From assembly GCA_006176705.1 (NCBI GenBank), contig QRFJ01003323.1:85932-149931 (forward strand): a stretch of DNA of 64,000 bases, in the 5' to 3' direction. This document shows positions 35,651-47,470 of the stretch, one piece after another. The position numbers and the translations under genes were made by a program. The notes beneath the pieces are model-generated. The model did no database searches. It saw only the letters and a program-made list of their open reading frames with translations, and was not told the DNA's origin. The stretch comes from Cocos nucifera. Lineage: Eukaryota > Streptophyta > Magnoliopsida > Arecales > Arecaceae. Numbering within the stretch: the first letter of the stretch is position 1; each line of letters starts with the position of its first letter.

Positions 35651-36700
35651 AAGTCAGATCTCTACATGGCATCCATGTAGGTGATTGGATCTTTGTCATT
35701 CTCATCAAGTTTAATAGGATCACCATCTCAGACCAAGAAATCACAGTATCTATCTGCCTGACATGATACTTTACCGGATCTCCTTAAGGGTGCCTCTACA
35801 ATGGGCTCTAGATTTGATTTTATCAAATCTAGTTTCATAAGTTTACTAGAATGTAACAGTCCTTCTACCTATCGAACTTCACCAAGTTCAACTTTAGACG
35901 CAGCAATTTCTTTCTTAAGGAACTTCTTTATCAAAAAGACTAGCCTTTTGCTAACGAACATCTTTTATTCTTCAGTAAGATAGAAGTAATATCCCTAGTT
36001 TTCTTGGGATACCCTATGAACAAGCATTTATCGAATCTAGATCCAAGCTTATCTATCTACAAATATTTGACATATGTTAGACAACCCCAAACCCTAAGGT
36101 GAGAGAGTATTGAACTACGCTCAGTCTATATCTTATATAGAGTCTTTATAATAGATTTGCTCAGAATAAAATAAAACAAGCAATCTCAACTACATAATCC
36201 TAAAAAAAATTGGCAGACTTGCAAACCCCATCATGGACCAAACCATGCCCAATAGGGTTCGATTCCACCTTTCTAACATCCCATTATACTGTGGTGTTCT
36301 ATGAGAGGTCCATTGAAAGAGAATCTCATTCTTTTCTAAATATTTCAAAAATTCATTGAAAAGATATTCACCTCCTCAATTTGATCAAAGAGTTTTAATA
36401 CTCTTTCCAAGTTATTTTTTACCTCATTATGATATCATTTGAATATTTCAAACAAATTAGGTTTATTCTTCATAAGATGGACGTACCCATACCTAGATAG
36501 GATGTCAGTAAAAGTAATGAAGTAGTAATACCCACCTCTAGCACATGTGTTCATTGGTCTACATACATCACTATATACTAGACCCAGAACATCACCAGCT
36601 CGTTCATTCTTTCCAATGAAGGGTGACTTAGTCATTTTACTAAGAAGGTAGGACTCACAGATCGTCAGTGATTCATAATCATTGATGTCTAGAATCTATT
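35651..36700 (-). pseudogene. pol: D integrase, broken
   Basis: The core start at 36435-36635 reads TKSPFIGKNERAGDVLGLVYSDVCRPM with the first Asp kept but CGP changed to CRP. FDQIEEVNI replaces the usual SDRGGEY near 36375, losing the second Asp. TPxxTPQ and the MLERWNRTLLGMVWSMM region lie near 36230-36300. The C-terminal GYFYxTE-type stretch is near 35975. Confidence 0.75.
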
Positions 36701-37000
36701 TCTTGACTAACCTATTTATCCTATTCTCATTTATTTGATCAAGCCGATAGTGCCAAAGATAGGCATCGATGACATCATCTAGTTTTGGGCATTTGTTAGA
36801 TGTATACATTATACTAACAAGCTATGATAAAACATAAATGTCATTTCATAATTATCTAGACATTATTATAATATCATTTATAATGATATCATAATATTTT
36901 TTTTTTATTGATAAGTAATAACCATCTTGAGCCAAAAGCCCTATAGATATTATGTTTATCATAAAGGATGGATAATAGTGATAATTACTTAAAACAATAT
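36701..37000 (-). pseudogene. pol: D protease/pre-integrase remnant
   Basis: Only fragments are readable: a YLWHYRLDQI-like segment near 36745 and, further upstream, a strongly AT-rich tract at 36860-36910 with many stops. It ends at E's LTR; AATAT (36996-37000) is the left half of E's target duplication. Confidence 0.6.
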
Positions 37001-38284
37001 TGTTGCCCAGATAGATAACCTAAGAGGAGGGGATAAATTGGGTTTTCAAAAATTAAAATAGATATCTATAGTGCTAAATGATTAAAACCTAAGTGAATCA
37101 AATGTAAGAGTAAATAGAAGACACAATTAAGAGCACAAATACAAACAAGAGAATTTTATAGTGGTTCGATGCTCTTCCAGCACCTACGTCCACTCTCCAA
37201 GCACACTCTTAAAAATTTTACTATAATCCCGCAAGATTACAGTCGGATAGTTTTTTCAAGCTCACTATCCAAAAATTCAGTTAGTTTTTTCCTAAGTTCA
37301 CCAACCACAACCCTTACAAGAACCAGACGAATCAATCTGAATAAATAGAGGGGTGAAAAAGTCCCAAAATCCATGTTTCAGCTCCTACTGAAACCAAGTA
37401 CATAAAAAGAGGTAAAGGAATTTTACAGCTCAAAATGCTTCTTTGAATGAGCAGAAAAGTTATCCTTATAGTTCGTTGAAATTTTCTTTGAATGTGTGGA
37501 GTTAATGCACTTGAGGATTCTTAAAAACTTGAGAGAACAGATTGATTGGAAATTGGGTATTCATTCAAGAATAGAGCATGCTTTTCTTTCTCTTGTTTTC
37601 TCCTCTTTTGAAAAATAATCTTTTTTCCTTTTAGATCTCCAGCATTTTCTTTTTTTAGATGTTGATTGGAGTTTAGAAAAAGCAAAATTTGACCATTGGA
37701 GAGTAGCAACTAGCCATTGGAATGGAAAAAATTTGATCTAGAATGCCCCATCAAAAAGCTATCGCCATATCTCGAGACCTCTCAGTTTGTCTCGAGACAT
37801 CTCACCAGGTTACGTGGCCTCTCGGGTTGATCAGGAGATCTCTCATCTTCAGTCGCATGAAAAATCACCTTTCTGAAAAAATGGCTCGCCTGAGATCGAG
37901 CCGTCTTGATTCTGAATGAGATGTCTTGCTGGAATCGTAAGACCTCTCGAGAATCCTACGAGACCTCTCACTCTTAGAGCACAGAAATTGAGTTTCTATC
38001 GCCTGAGATCGAGATGTCTTGAGATTCACTCAAAACTTCTCAAAATTGAGCCAAAACTGCATTTACTGCATGCCAGTCCACTCGAGAGCTCTCGAAAAAA
38101 ATTCAAGACACCTCAAAGACTACTCCAAGGCAATTTTAGGTGATTTGATTTCCATTTTATGTCTTCCTTATTTTTGATCAAAGAGCTCTCTTTCTTCTAA
38201 TATTGGAATACTTTAAAATAAAATATATTAGTAATCACTTGCTTTAATATTTGGTCATCATCAAAATCACTTAGGAGGTCAACA
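37001..38284 (-). repeat. E 3' LTR, complete
   Basis: 1284 bp, beginning (minus strand) TGTTGACCTCC and ending ATCTGGGCAACA. Bases 37770-38110 are rich in short dyads such as TGTCTCGAGACA (37788-37799) and TCGAGAGCTCTCGA (38082-38095). Confidence 0.93.
37788..37799. promoter_or_regulatory. TGTCTCGAGACA palindrome in E LTR
   Basis: Two TGTCTC cores (the auxin-response-element core) face each other with no spacer. Related GAGACA/GAGACC dyads surround it. A role in auxin response is only a suggestion. Confidence 0.3.
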
Positions 38285-38299
38285 ATCTCCTCCTTTTTG
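38285..38299 (-). promoter_or_regulatory. E polypurine tract
   Basis: CAAAAAGGAGGAGAT on the minus strand next to the LTR start, typical of SIRE-type elements. Confidence 0.88.
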
Positions 38300-38767
38300 A
38301 TAATGACAAAACATTAAACAAGCCATAAAAGGAATGTAAGCAATGTATATCAAGAACTAATGAATGCAAAATTTTTGTACTAAAGCTCCCCCTTAGTGTA
38401 TGCTCTCATGAAATCAATAAGATTTGAATAACATTCTTTTCATTTTGTATTTGTTCATTTCAATCATTTCATTTTTTAAAAGTCCCTTTTTGTGAATTTG
38501 TATTTTTGATTTGAATGATTATACACTTATATTTTGTATGTTATATTTAATTATGCATTTGCATATTTCTCCTTAATATTTCTCTCCCTTTTTGTAAGCA
38601 TCAAAATCACAACAATGAAAGAATCATAGAAAGGTAAGAACATGAAAAAGATTGATTTCATTGCAAGATGTGATAATACATAGATAGAGATGTATGTTGG
38701 TTTACAAAAAAATGAACCTCATACCAACATACTTAAACCAAAAGTTAAAACAAAAGAGATACTAGAC
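38300..38767. other. E spacer between extra ORF and 3' LTR
   Basis: AT-rich untranslated stretch of about 470 bp. I see no frame or repeat in it. Confidence 0.6.
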
Positions 38768-40224
38768 CTAGTCTTCATCAGAGAGGAACTCAATGATGGA
38801 TTCAGAAGAGGATTTGGGTCTAGTAGAGGGCAAGTGAGGAGCAGGTCTAGGAGAAGGTGATGGTCTAGAAGAAGATGATGACCCAGAAGAGGATGGAGTC
38901 CGACTGTAAATCTACCGTAGGATGGAGATAATGATTTCAGCCATGGTGTACTAAATAGTGATGTTCTCTTCAAGTCTTTGTGCAAGTTTGGCATTCTCAC
39001 ATAGGAGTAGTTCAATTTGACCTGACGAACTATGCTTCTCCTTTTCCAAAATCTCAAGTCTTTGAGACAATCCACTAATCTGTTAGCTAAGTATTTCTAT
39101 CTGACCTTCAGTGGATATCCTTTGTTCTTCAATGCTTACAAGGAGTTGATGCCTCATGCTAGACAGTATATCTATAAATCTTTTAGACACTTTTTGAACT
39201 ACTTCTTCTACCACCCTTTCAGTTAAAAGATCTTGATCAAAAGCTGAGAGAGGTGCTGGTGCAAGACAAGGAGGCACCTGAGGAGAGTGTGGGGACCCTG
39301 GTGTAGTAAAAGAGGGTCCAGCAGCAGATGGTGATGGTGGAGGGAGTGGAGACCTATGTTCTTCGGGCTCGTTTGCAGCATGTTCATCTGCCCTCACCCA
39401 TTTGTTATCCCTTTTTACAAACTTCATCCGATTTAATGTTCCTTCATTGATGTAGTCCGTGGACTAGTGTTTTGAAGTTTTCACCTTCTAGATTAACTTT
39501 AAAGTCCTTGAAGCTTAAGGTGAAGATCAATCCATTGGGTAAACAAGCCTTGCTTTTGTTGGTGGTGTCTTTCAGTTGTTGAAGCATAAGAGAGAAAAAG
39601 TTGATGGAAGTTCCAGTCACCAAAAAGAATATGACACCTAGTTCTCTCTTTCCAACCTAGTCATGTCTTCCTACTTTAGAAAAAACTATGACTGACAAAA
39701 GATTTTGGTAATCTCATCTCAACCGAGAGAAGATGTGAAACTAATTATACATTTTCGTCAACATCCTCCCTTTCTAAGATGCACTTGAAGGCTTCAGTTT
39801 TGTCAAACAAATTTAGATTGCTAATCCTTGCCCTAGGCACTTCAAGAAGCTGCCCTATTTTTCTCTCATCTAAGAAAATGTGTACCCCTTTCACAACGGA
39901 CTCAACCTTCGACCCATGATCAAAGCTAATATTGTCAAAAAATTCTCTTATCAAGTCTGGGTAAAAATTTACCTCTAGTGTACACATTTTTTCCCATCCT
40001 TACTACCGAATCCAAGTCCCAATATGGAAGTATTCCTGATCTAGGTATTTGATATCCACACAGCAGTCCATTGGAACTATCCTAGTAGCAACAAAGAGAC
40101 AAGCATGAGATGATGAAGTAGGTGAAGATGATTAAGGCAAGTCCCGCTGTCGCTTAGTCCTAGCTTCAATCGATGGCATGATGGAAGGTCTTTGTGCGGC
40201 AAGGGATCTCTTCTTCGGAGCCAT
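38768..40224 (-). pseudogene. E extra ORF after pol (env-like/aORF type), broken
   Basis: I place the start at ATG 40224: a basic N-terminus (MAPKKRS..., KRQR), then a stop where Gln would be, then IVPMDCCVDIKYLDQ and, at 39745-39987, LEVNFYPDLIREFFDNISF and IGQLLEVPRARISNL. That NFYP...REFF pattern is what I associate with the extra ORF of plant SIRE/Athila-type elements. A proline-rich stretch (39250-39350) and a helical segment (QRLEENI, ELLLCENAKL) follow in shifted frames, and the tail is Ser/Pro-rich ending EFLSDED at TAG 38768-38770. I see no clear signal peptide or membrane segment. Several stops and two or more frameshifts make it non-functional here. The role of such ORFs is unknown. 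Confidence 0.6.
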
Positions 40225-40379
40225 TAGGGTTTAAGATTTGGAGGGAATGCACAAGGGAGGGTGATTCGAAAGGTTTTTGAGGAGAGGAGAGTTTTGGAGA
40301 GTTTAGAGGAGAGGTCTCAGAAGAGTGGAATGATTGAATGAAATAGGGGACCTCTTATAGACCGATTAAAAAGAGGGCC

Positions 40380-40510
40380 CCTAAGAGTCGAGAGCTCTCG
40401 TCTTAAAGACGAGACATCTCAAAAATTTTGAGAGCTCTCGCGTTTACCATGAGACATCTCAAAATCCAGTTGAGAGGTCTCATGAATGATCCGAGACTTC
40501 TCGTGCATAG
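40380..40510. repeat. Dyad-rich segment upstream of E extra ORF
   Basis: CGAGAGCTCTCG at 40389-40400, GAGACATCTC at 40411-40420 and 40451-40460, GAGAGGTCTC at 40472-40481. The same dyads occur in E's LTR (37770-38110), so they are present both in the LTR and between pol and the extra ORF. Confidence 0.6.
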
Positions 40511-40636
40511 GAAGAAGAAATTAGGATAAAAATGAAATTTCAAGCCTTTTTTTTATTTTTTAAGATTGAATTAGGAGTGTTTAGGATGATAGAGGAAGGC
40601 CAAAAAATAATCCAAAAAATTTAAGATTAAATATTT

Positions 40637-41190
40637 TTATAGAGGATCACATACACCAAGTTCACCCCGAATTTTAGAGAATCTATCTTCACTTAGAGGT
40701 TTTGTAAAAATGTCAGCTAATTGATTTTTAGTTGAAATAAATTTAAGCACAATGTTATTATTTTGAACATGATCTATAATGAAATGATATCTAAGTTCAA
40801 TGTATTTGGTTCTTGAATGTTGAACAGAATTTTTTGTCAGGTTTATGGCACTAGTGTAATCACATTTAATAGGTATCTTGTTTTGCTTAATTTCAAAGTC
40901 TTCGAGTTGTTGTTTGAACCAAAGTATTTGAGCACAGCAACTCCCCACAGCAATATATTCAGCCTCGTTCATTGACAATGCTACAGAGTTTTGCTTTTCG
41001 CTATACCAAGAGATCAAGTTCAACCCTAGAAATTGATAAGTGCTACTCATTCTATCAATTTTACATCCTCCATAGTCTACATTAGTGTATTCAATCAATT
41101 CAACGAAAGATTATTTTGAGTACCAAAGACCTAAGTTGTGTGTGTAGATCAAATATCTAAAAATTCTTTTAACAGCTAATAAGTGTAATT
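40637..41190 (-). pseudogene. pol: E RNase H
   Basis: The open stretch 40637-41098 holds DYGGCKIDRMSSTYQFLG, NEAEYIAVGSCCAQILW with the catalytic Glu, KCDYTSAINLTKN with the Asp, HSRTKYIELRYHF and a C-terminus with ADIFTKPL. It ends in a proper stop after VCDPL. A break lies just upstream (41099-41190), where the first Asp region (YTNVDYGG) begins. This is one of the better kept domains in the window. Confidence 0.85.
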
Positions 41191-42150
41191 CTTAAGGGTT
41201 AGATTGAAATCTAGCACACATGCACCCACTAAATAATATATCAGGCCTACTTGCAGTTAAGTAAAGTAAGGATCCTATCATACCTCTGTAGAGCTTTTCA
41301 TTTATATTCTTACCATTCTCATCTTTGTCAAGTTTGCAAGAAGGGCTCATGGGTGTGCCAATTTCCTTCCTGTTTTCCATGCCAAACTTCTTGAGCATCT
41401 CCTTAATGTACATTATTTGGCTAATGAAAATGCCTTTCTTTGATTGTTTGACTTGTAGTCCAAGGAAGAAATTTAGCTCCCCCATCATGCTCATTTCAAA
41501 TTCACTCTGTATCAACTTAGCAAACTCTTGACAAAGAATTTCATCAGTAGCTCCGAATATGATGTCATCCACATATATTTGAACTACAATAAGGTCATTA
41601 TTTTTCTTTTTCAAAAATAGTGTGGTGTCTACACTTCCTTTGATAAAATCATTTTGTAATAAGAATTTGCTCAATCTCTCATACCAAACTCTAGGTGCTT
41701 GTTTAAGTCCATAGAGTGCTTTATTTAACTTATATACATGATTGGAAAGTGAGTGATTTTCAAATCGAGATGGTTATTCTACAAATACTTCTTCAACAAT
41801 ATAACCATTTAAAAAAGCACTTTTCACATTCATTTAAAATAATTTAAAATTCATATAACAGGCAAAAGCAAGTAACAATTTTATAGCCTCTAATCTTGCT
41901 ATAGGTGCATATTTTTCATCAAAGTCAATTCCTTCTTCATGATTATATTCTTTAGCAACTAATCTAGCTTTATTTTTTACAACATTACCATGTTCATCTA
42001 ATTTATTCCTAAATATCCATTTTGTATCAATTATAGGATGATTTATGGGTCTGTTTACAAGAGTCCATACATTATTTCTTTCAAATTGGTTTAGTTCATC
42101 TTGCATGGCTAGCATCCAATTAGAGTCTTGTTCAGCTTCTTCTATGTTTT
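41191..42150 (-). pseudogene. pol: E reverse transcriptase
   Basis: The stretch 41834-42115 has the N-terminal WTLVNRP, IDTKWIFRNKLDEHG and KARLVAKEYNHEEGIDF segments. A stop near 41833 and others up to 41700 interrupt the palm entry. The stretch 41192-41674 carries the catalytic YVDDIIFGATD with both Asp, MSMMGELNFFLGLQVKQ and the ASRPDILFSGCMCARFQ thumb/connection region. Confidence 0.87.
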
Positions 42151-43140
42151 TAGGTTCTATTTAGAAACAAATGCAAGATAATCAAATGTATTCTTAGAAA
42201 AGGATCTAATTCTTACCCCTTGTGAAGGATCACCTAAAATTAATTCCTTTGGGTGATTATGTGCATACCTCCACTTCTTGGGTAGATCTCTATGATCATT
42301 AGATGCTTCAATCTCAACATCCTTATCTTGTTCAATGATTATTGTAGAGTTATCTTTGTCATGAATGATGTTGTCCCTTAAGTTTAGCTCCTTCATTCCA
42401 TCTTCGAGAATTTCTATATCATCATCAAAAACATCTTCTTTTCTCGAAGAATGATTGTTAGCTTCATCAAAAATGATATGTATTGATTCTTCAACAACTA
42501 AAGATTGTTTGTTGAAGACTCTATATGCTTTGTTAGATATAGAGTATCCAAGGAATATATCTTCATCTGCCTTAGCATCAAATTTGCCTAGATTATTTTT
42601 ACCATTGTTATGAACAAAATATTTGCAACCAAAAATATGAAAATAATTAATATTAGATTTTTTTCTTTCCAAAGCTCGTAGGGGGTTTTCTTTAAAACCA
42701 GGCGAATAGAAACTCTATTTAGGATGCAACATGTTGTCTTAATGGCTTCAGCCCAAAAGTATTTATGTAGATTTCCTTCACACAACATGGTACGAGCCAT
42801 ATCAACTAAGGTTCTATTCTTTCTTTCAATAACTCCATTTTGTTGAGGGATTCTAGGTGCTGAAAAATTATGTTCTATGCCATGTTCATTACAAAAATCT
42901 TCAAAGTGTTTGTTTTCAAATTCTATGCCATGATCACTATGAATACATACCACAGTAGATTTCTTTTCATTTGTTATTTTCTTATAAAACTTTAAAAATA
43001 ATGAAAATGCTTCATCTTTGTGAGCTAAAAATAGAACCCGAGTGAAATGAGAATAATCATCAACAATTACTAGACCATACTTCTTTCCTCCTAGGCTTGT
43101 GGTCCTAGTAGGTCCAAACAAATTCATATGAATCAATTCA
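42151..43140 (-). pseudogene. pol: E integrase
   Basis: The stretch 42588-43136 starts IHMNLFGPTRT, where the first catalytic Asp of the usual HMDLFGP is Asn, then HSDHGIEFEN with the second Asp and GVIERKNRTLVDMARTML with the Glu. A frameshift at about 42660 leads to the C-terminal stretch 42157-42672 (FHIFGCKYFVHN, GYSISNKAYRVFNK), which ends with an acidic linker. Strand transfer would fail because of the Asn. Confidence 0.85.
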
Positions 43141-43760
43141 AGAGGCCTAGAAGTTGAAACTACATTTTTGGATTTGAAACCCCCCTAGTTTGTTTTTCGA
43201 ATTGGCAAGCATCACAAAAATGATCAATTTGAAAATTTAGTTTTGGTAGCCCCTTAACTAAGTCTTTATTATGCAATTTATAAAGAGTATGCATGCTAGC
43301 ATGACCTAATCTTCGATGCCAAAGCCAACTGGTTTTTTTTATATTAGCATTCATTGCAACTAGGCATTGGCTACTCTTCATGGCAATTTTATCAAGATTC
43401 ACCATGTAGATGTTCCCATGCCTAAAGCCAATGAATTTTAAACTATCATCCAAGGAACTAGATACTTTGCATAAAGAAGATTCAAATGAGACTTTAAAAC
43501 CTCTATCACATAGTTGACTAATACTAAGTAAGTTATGTTTTAAATTATCAACTAATAATACATTATCTATAAAGGTCGAAGGAGTAATCTGAATTTTACC
43601 ATAGCCAATTTTTTTACCTTTGCCATTATTGCTAAAGGTGACTACTCCCCCTTCCTTTCTTTCTAGGGTGATGAATTGTTGCTTGTCACCCGACATATGC
43701 CTTGAGCAACCACTATCTAAATACCAATCCTGTTTTGATCCTTGGGCTGCAAGTTCCTAC
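43141..43760 (-). pseudogene. pol: E protease and pre-integrase domain
   Basis: The active site WYLDSGCSRHMSG is intact at about 43690-43730, followed by ITPSTFIDNVLLVDNLKHNL and then WLWHRRLGHASMHTL...CDACQFEKQ, a complete zinc-binding HHCC set. The open stretch is 43160-43696. A TAG lies just upstream in the same frame, and the end frameshifts into integrase. Confidence 0.85.
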
Positions 43761-45370
43761 ACAAACAATCAAGTGATAGTTTTAGGTATCTAAATCTTCT
43801 TGGGTCCTTTAGGGTTAGTAGACATGGTTCCTTTTGGAATCCAAATGCTTTTAACATGTATTTTATTAACTCTTCTAGTATTGCATTCAAAAGCCTTGTG
43901 TCCTCCCTTTTTGCATTTAAAGCAAATGGTATGAGAAGTGCTATTAGTGATGGGTGCAGTGAAGAAATTTTTCAGAAACTTGATTTTATCTTTGGGTTTA
44001 TATCCTAGTCCGGTCTTATCATAAACTTCTCTTTGACTAATTAAAATCATTTATAATTTTTCAGAACTACAAGTAAATTTATCAACTAAAGGCTTTAATT
44101 TATCCAATTCATCCTTTAGGATTTTGTTTTCTTCTTTTAACTTATTATGGCTATTAATTACCTTTTTCTTTTCTTTCAAGAGTGCTTGAGTCATTTCCTT
44201 AAGATTTCTATGTTTTGAGCTTATCATTTTGAAATCTTTCATCAAATCATAAAAAGCATCTTGAAGCTCGTCAAAGATAAAATCTAAATCAAAAGTGGAG
44301 AATACCTCATCATCTTGTGCCATGAAACATAAGTTTGCTTCATTTTGATTTTCTTCCTCCATGCTTGACTTGTCGCTGTCGCTCCAAGTTGCTAACATGG
44401 CTTTCTTTTTTGTTCTTTTTGGCCCCTTATTCAACAGAGGACATTCAGCCCTAAAATATCCTTGCTTCTTGCATTCATAGCAAGTGGGCTGATCTCTCTC
44501 TTTTTCTTTTTCTTTCTTGCTGCTGGCTTCTTCTCTAATGAAGTTTGTCTTCTTGAATCCTTGTCTTCTTCTTCCCATAAATTTTTTGAATTTTCTGATC
44601 ATTAGGGCCATGTCTTCATCATTTTCCTTACTGATGGATAGATCATCTTCTTCTTCATCAGCCTTGGATTTCAATGCTATTGTTTTCTTCTTCTTGTTGT
44701 CTTCCTCATTGTACCGACTCATGGCTAGCTCATGTGTCATCAAGGATCCAATGAGATCCTCTAGTGGCAGTGTGTTCGGATCCTTTGCCCCCTGGATGGC
44801 TGTTACTTTGGCTTCCCATGAGCTAAGCAAAGACTTGAGGATCTTTCTCACCAATTCACCATTAGTGTAAACTTTACCTAAGCTTTTTAAACCATTTATA
44901 ATATCAGTGAATCTTGTGTACATGCTAGTGATAGATTCAGTGAGGTTAATTTTAAATAACTCATATTGATGAACTAGCATATTAATTTTAGTTTCTCTTA
45001 CTTGATTTGTTCTTTCATGTGTGACCTCAAGTTTGTCCCAAATTTTTTTTGCAGAATTACAAGTAGAGATTCAGTTAAACTCGTTTGCATTAAGGGCACA
45101 ATAGAGTACATTCATTACCTTGGCATTTAATTGGACAAGTTTCTTATCCATTTCATCCCAATCCTTCTCCGGCTTAGGAGAGGATGAGCCATTGACAATG
45201 ATTGTAGGTGTGTGTGGGCCATTGATAATGATACTCTATATGTCATAGTCAAGGGCTTGAACGAAAATGTGCATGTGAGCTTTTCAATAGGTATAGTTGG
45301 ACTCATTGAAAAGAGGTGACCTATTTGTGGATTACCCTTCGATAAGTAAACCTCCTAGTTGGGTTGACAT
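43761..45370 (-). pseudogene. gag: E gag
   Basis: I place the start at ATG 45370 (MSTQLGGLL), about 46 bp after the primer site. Four stops interrupt the N-terminal third; from 44980 down to 44051 it is open for 309 codons. The open part has the UBN2-like MYTRFTDIINGLKSLG region, LLSSWEAKVTAI, acidic and lysine-rich tracts, a knuckle CYECKKQGYFRAEC whose His is Tyr, and a long coiled coil (KLKEENKILKDELDKLK). A second knuckle (CFKCKKGGHKAFEC, complete) lies in the following stretch 43790-44050. The coiled coil at this position is typical of SIRE-type gag. Confidence 0.88.
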
Positions 45371-45416
45371 GATCTTTGTCTCTCATTGATAAGATCAATA
45401 ATTAGTAGAGAACCAA

Positions 45417-45429
45417 GGCTCTGATACCA
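45417..45429 (-). promoter_or_regulatory. E primer binding site
   Basis: On the minus strand TGGTATCAGAGCC, the full tRNA-iMet complement, two bases from the LTR end. Confidence 0.93.
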
Positions 45430-45431
45430 AT

Positions 45432-45683
45432 TGTTGCCCAGATAGACAACCCAAGAGGAGGGGAGGAGTGAATTGGGTTTTCAAAAATTAAAACAGATAT
45501 GTTTAGTGCTAAATGATTAAAACCTAAGTGAATCAAATGTAAGAGCAAATAGAAGACACAATTAAGAGCACAAATACAAACAAAAAAAATTTATAGTTCG
45601 GTGCTCTCCCAGCACCTACGTCCACTCTCCAAATACACTCTTGGGAATTTCACAATAATCCCATAAGATTACAGTCGGATAGT
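45432..45683 (-). repeat. E 5' LTR, truncated
   Basis: It matches 37001-37252 of the 3' LTR and stops after CAGTCGGATAGT. About 1030 bp, including the promoter, is missing. F begins at the next base. Confidence 0.9.
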
Positions 45684-46525
45684 ACGTCTATCTTATGAAG
45701 AGTAAATCCGATTCATTTAAAATGTTCGAATGATATCAAAATGAGTTAGAAAAATAACTTAGAAAGAGTATTAAGTTTCTTCGATCTGATCGAAGAGGTG
45801 AATATCTTTCCAATGAGTTTCTGACATATCTAGGAGAGAATGAGATTCTCTTTTAACGCACCCCTCCTAAAATACCACAACATAATGGCATATCTAAAAA
45901 AAAGAATCAGACCCTATTAGGCATGGTTCGGTCCATGATGGGCTTTGCAAGTCTGTCATTTTTTTTTTGGAGTTATGCATTAGAGACTGCTTATTATGTT
46001 TTGAACACTGTTCTAAGCAAGTCTGTTGCAAAGACTCCATATGTGATATGGATTGAGCATAAGCTGACACTCTCTCACTTTAGGGTTTGGAGATGTCTGG
46101 CTTATGTAAAATATTTGCAACTAGAAAAGCTTTGACCTAGGTCCAATAAATGCTTGTTCATAGGGTATCCCAAGAAAACAAGGAGATATTACTTCTACTT
46201 TAATGAACAGCAAAAGGTGTTCATTAGCAATAGGATAGTCTTTTTGAAAAAAAAGTTCCTTATGGATGAAACTATTGCCTCTAATATTAAACTTAATGAA
46301 TTTTGGTACGTGGAAGAACTGACATATTCTAATGAACCTACAGAACTAGATTTGATAAGATCAAACCTAAAGCCTGTTGTTATGGCATCTTTAAGAAGAT
46401 CCGGTAGAGTACCACATCAACTAGATAGATACTATGATTTTTTGGTTCGAGATGGTGATCCTATTGAATTTGATGAGAACGATGAGGATCCAATCACCTA
46501 CATGGATGCCATGCAGAGTCCATGA
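45684..46525 (+). pseudogene. pol: F integrase, C-terminal part
   Basis: Readable parts are LRSDRRGEYLSNEFLTY (second Asp kept, with frame changes), APPKIPQHNGISKKKNQTLL, where the catalytic Glu is Lys, and MVRSMMGF. The stretch 45923-46135 contains TPYVIWIEHKLTLSHFRVW, and 46154-46525 contains GYPKKTRRYYFYFNEQQKVF followed by the linker. Stops separate them. Confidence 0.8.
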
Positions 46526-47470
46526 AGGTTAGAAGCTATGAAGTCTGAAATTGAGTCCATGAAGGTCAATAATATATGGACACTGGTTGATCCACCTGAA
46601 GGGATAAAACTCATTAGGTGTAAGCAGATTTTCAAAAGAAAAGGAGCATAGATGGAAAAGTGGAGACCTATAAGGCCCGCCTGGTTACCAAGGGATATCG
46701 TCAGCAATATGGTATTGACTATGATGAGACATTTTATGGAGTGGCAATACTCAAGTTCATTTGGATTATACTTGCGATAGCAGGACACCTAGACTATGAA
46801 ATCTGGCAAATGGATGTAAAGATGGCTTTCCTTAACGGGGAGCTGGATGAAGAGGTATAAATGATATAGCCTGAGAGGTTCACATCCACAGACGAGTCCA
46901 AGGTGTGCAAGCTTCAGAGATCCATCTATGGATTAAAGTAGGCATCTCAAAGTTGGAACATGTATTTTGGTAACGTGATTAGAATGTATGTCTTCATTAA
47001 AAATGGAGATGAACCCTGCATGTGTAAATGTGCTAATGGCTCTGTAATTATATTTCTTGTACTATATGTCGATGACATTCTCTTGATTGAGAATAACGTC
47101 CCTGTATTATAGGAAATAAAGGTTTGATTGTTGTTGCAACTCTCTATGAAGGACTTGGGAGAAGCTTCTTACATCCTAGAGATGAAGATCTATAGGGATA
47201 GATCTAAAAGGTTGCTTGGTTTGTCCCAATCCACGTACATTGATACTATGCTGAAGCAATTCAACATGGTGAATTTTAAGAAGGGCTATCTCCCGATAGG
47301 CCATGAAATTTCTCTCTCAAAGATAGATTTTCTGACAACTCCTCAAGAGAGAGAGCATATGAGTAGAATACCATATGTTTCGACAGTGGGTTCTATTATG
47401 TACGCCATGATGTGTACGAGATCGGACATGGCATACTCATTAGGGGTAGTGAGCAGATACTAATCTGATC
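46526..47470 (+). pseudogene. pol: F reverse transcriptase, broken
   Basis: 46660-46860 carries KARLVTKGYRQQYGIDYDETF and QMDVKMAFLNGELDEEV. The catalytic strand YVDDILLIENN is intact near 47066. Stops fall at 46858 (Tyr codon to TAA), 46937 and around 47110-47125. 47128-47463 holds MKDLGEASYILEMKIYRD and the thumb. Confidence 0.82.

Larger units (their letters stand above)
31655..37000 (-). mobile_element. D: Angela-like Ty1/copia element, 3' half
   Basis: On the minus strand it keeps part of the protease, integrase, RT, RNase H, a polypurine tract and a full 3' LTR. It is cut at 37000 by E's LTR, and the part upstream of the protease (gag, leader, 5' LTR) is not found on the far side of E. 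Pol is full of stops. It resembles A1, A3 and F most closely. Confidence 0.85.
37001..45683 (-). mobile_element. E: SIRE/Maximus-like Ty1/copia element with extra ORF
   Basis: On the minus strand: truncated 5' LTR, tRNA-iMet primer site, a short leader (about 46 bp), gag, protease, integrase, RT, RNase H, then about 1.5 kb holding an extra reading frame, the polypurine tract AAAAAGGAGGAGAT and a complete 3' LTR. Gene order and the post-pol ORF are as in SIRE1-type elements. Pol has few breaks, so E is younger than D. The 5' LTR stops after 252 bp at a junction with F, so E lacks its promoter. Confidence 0.9.

Noticed and set aside
44517..44870. Plus-strand serine-rich frame opposite E gag
   Set aside because: Antisense of the lysine/glutamate-rich gag tract; no independent support.
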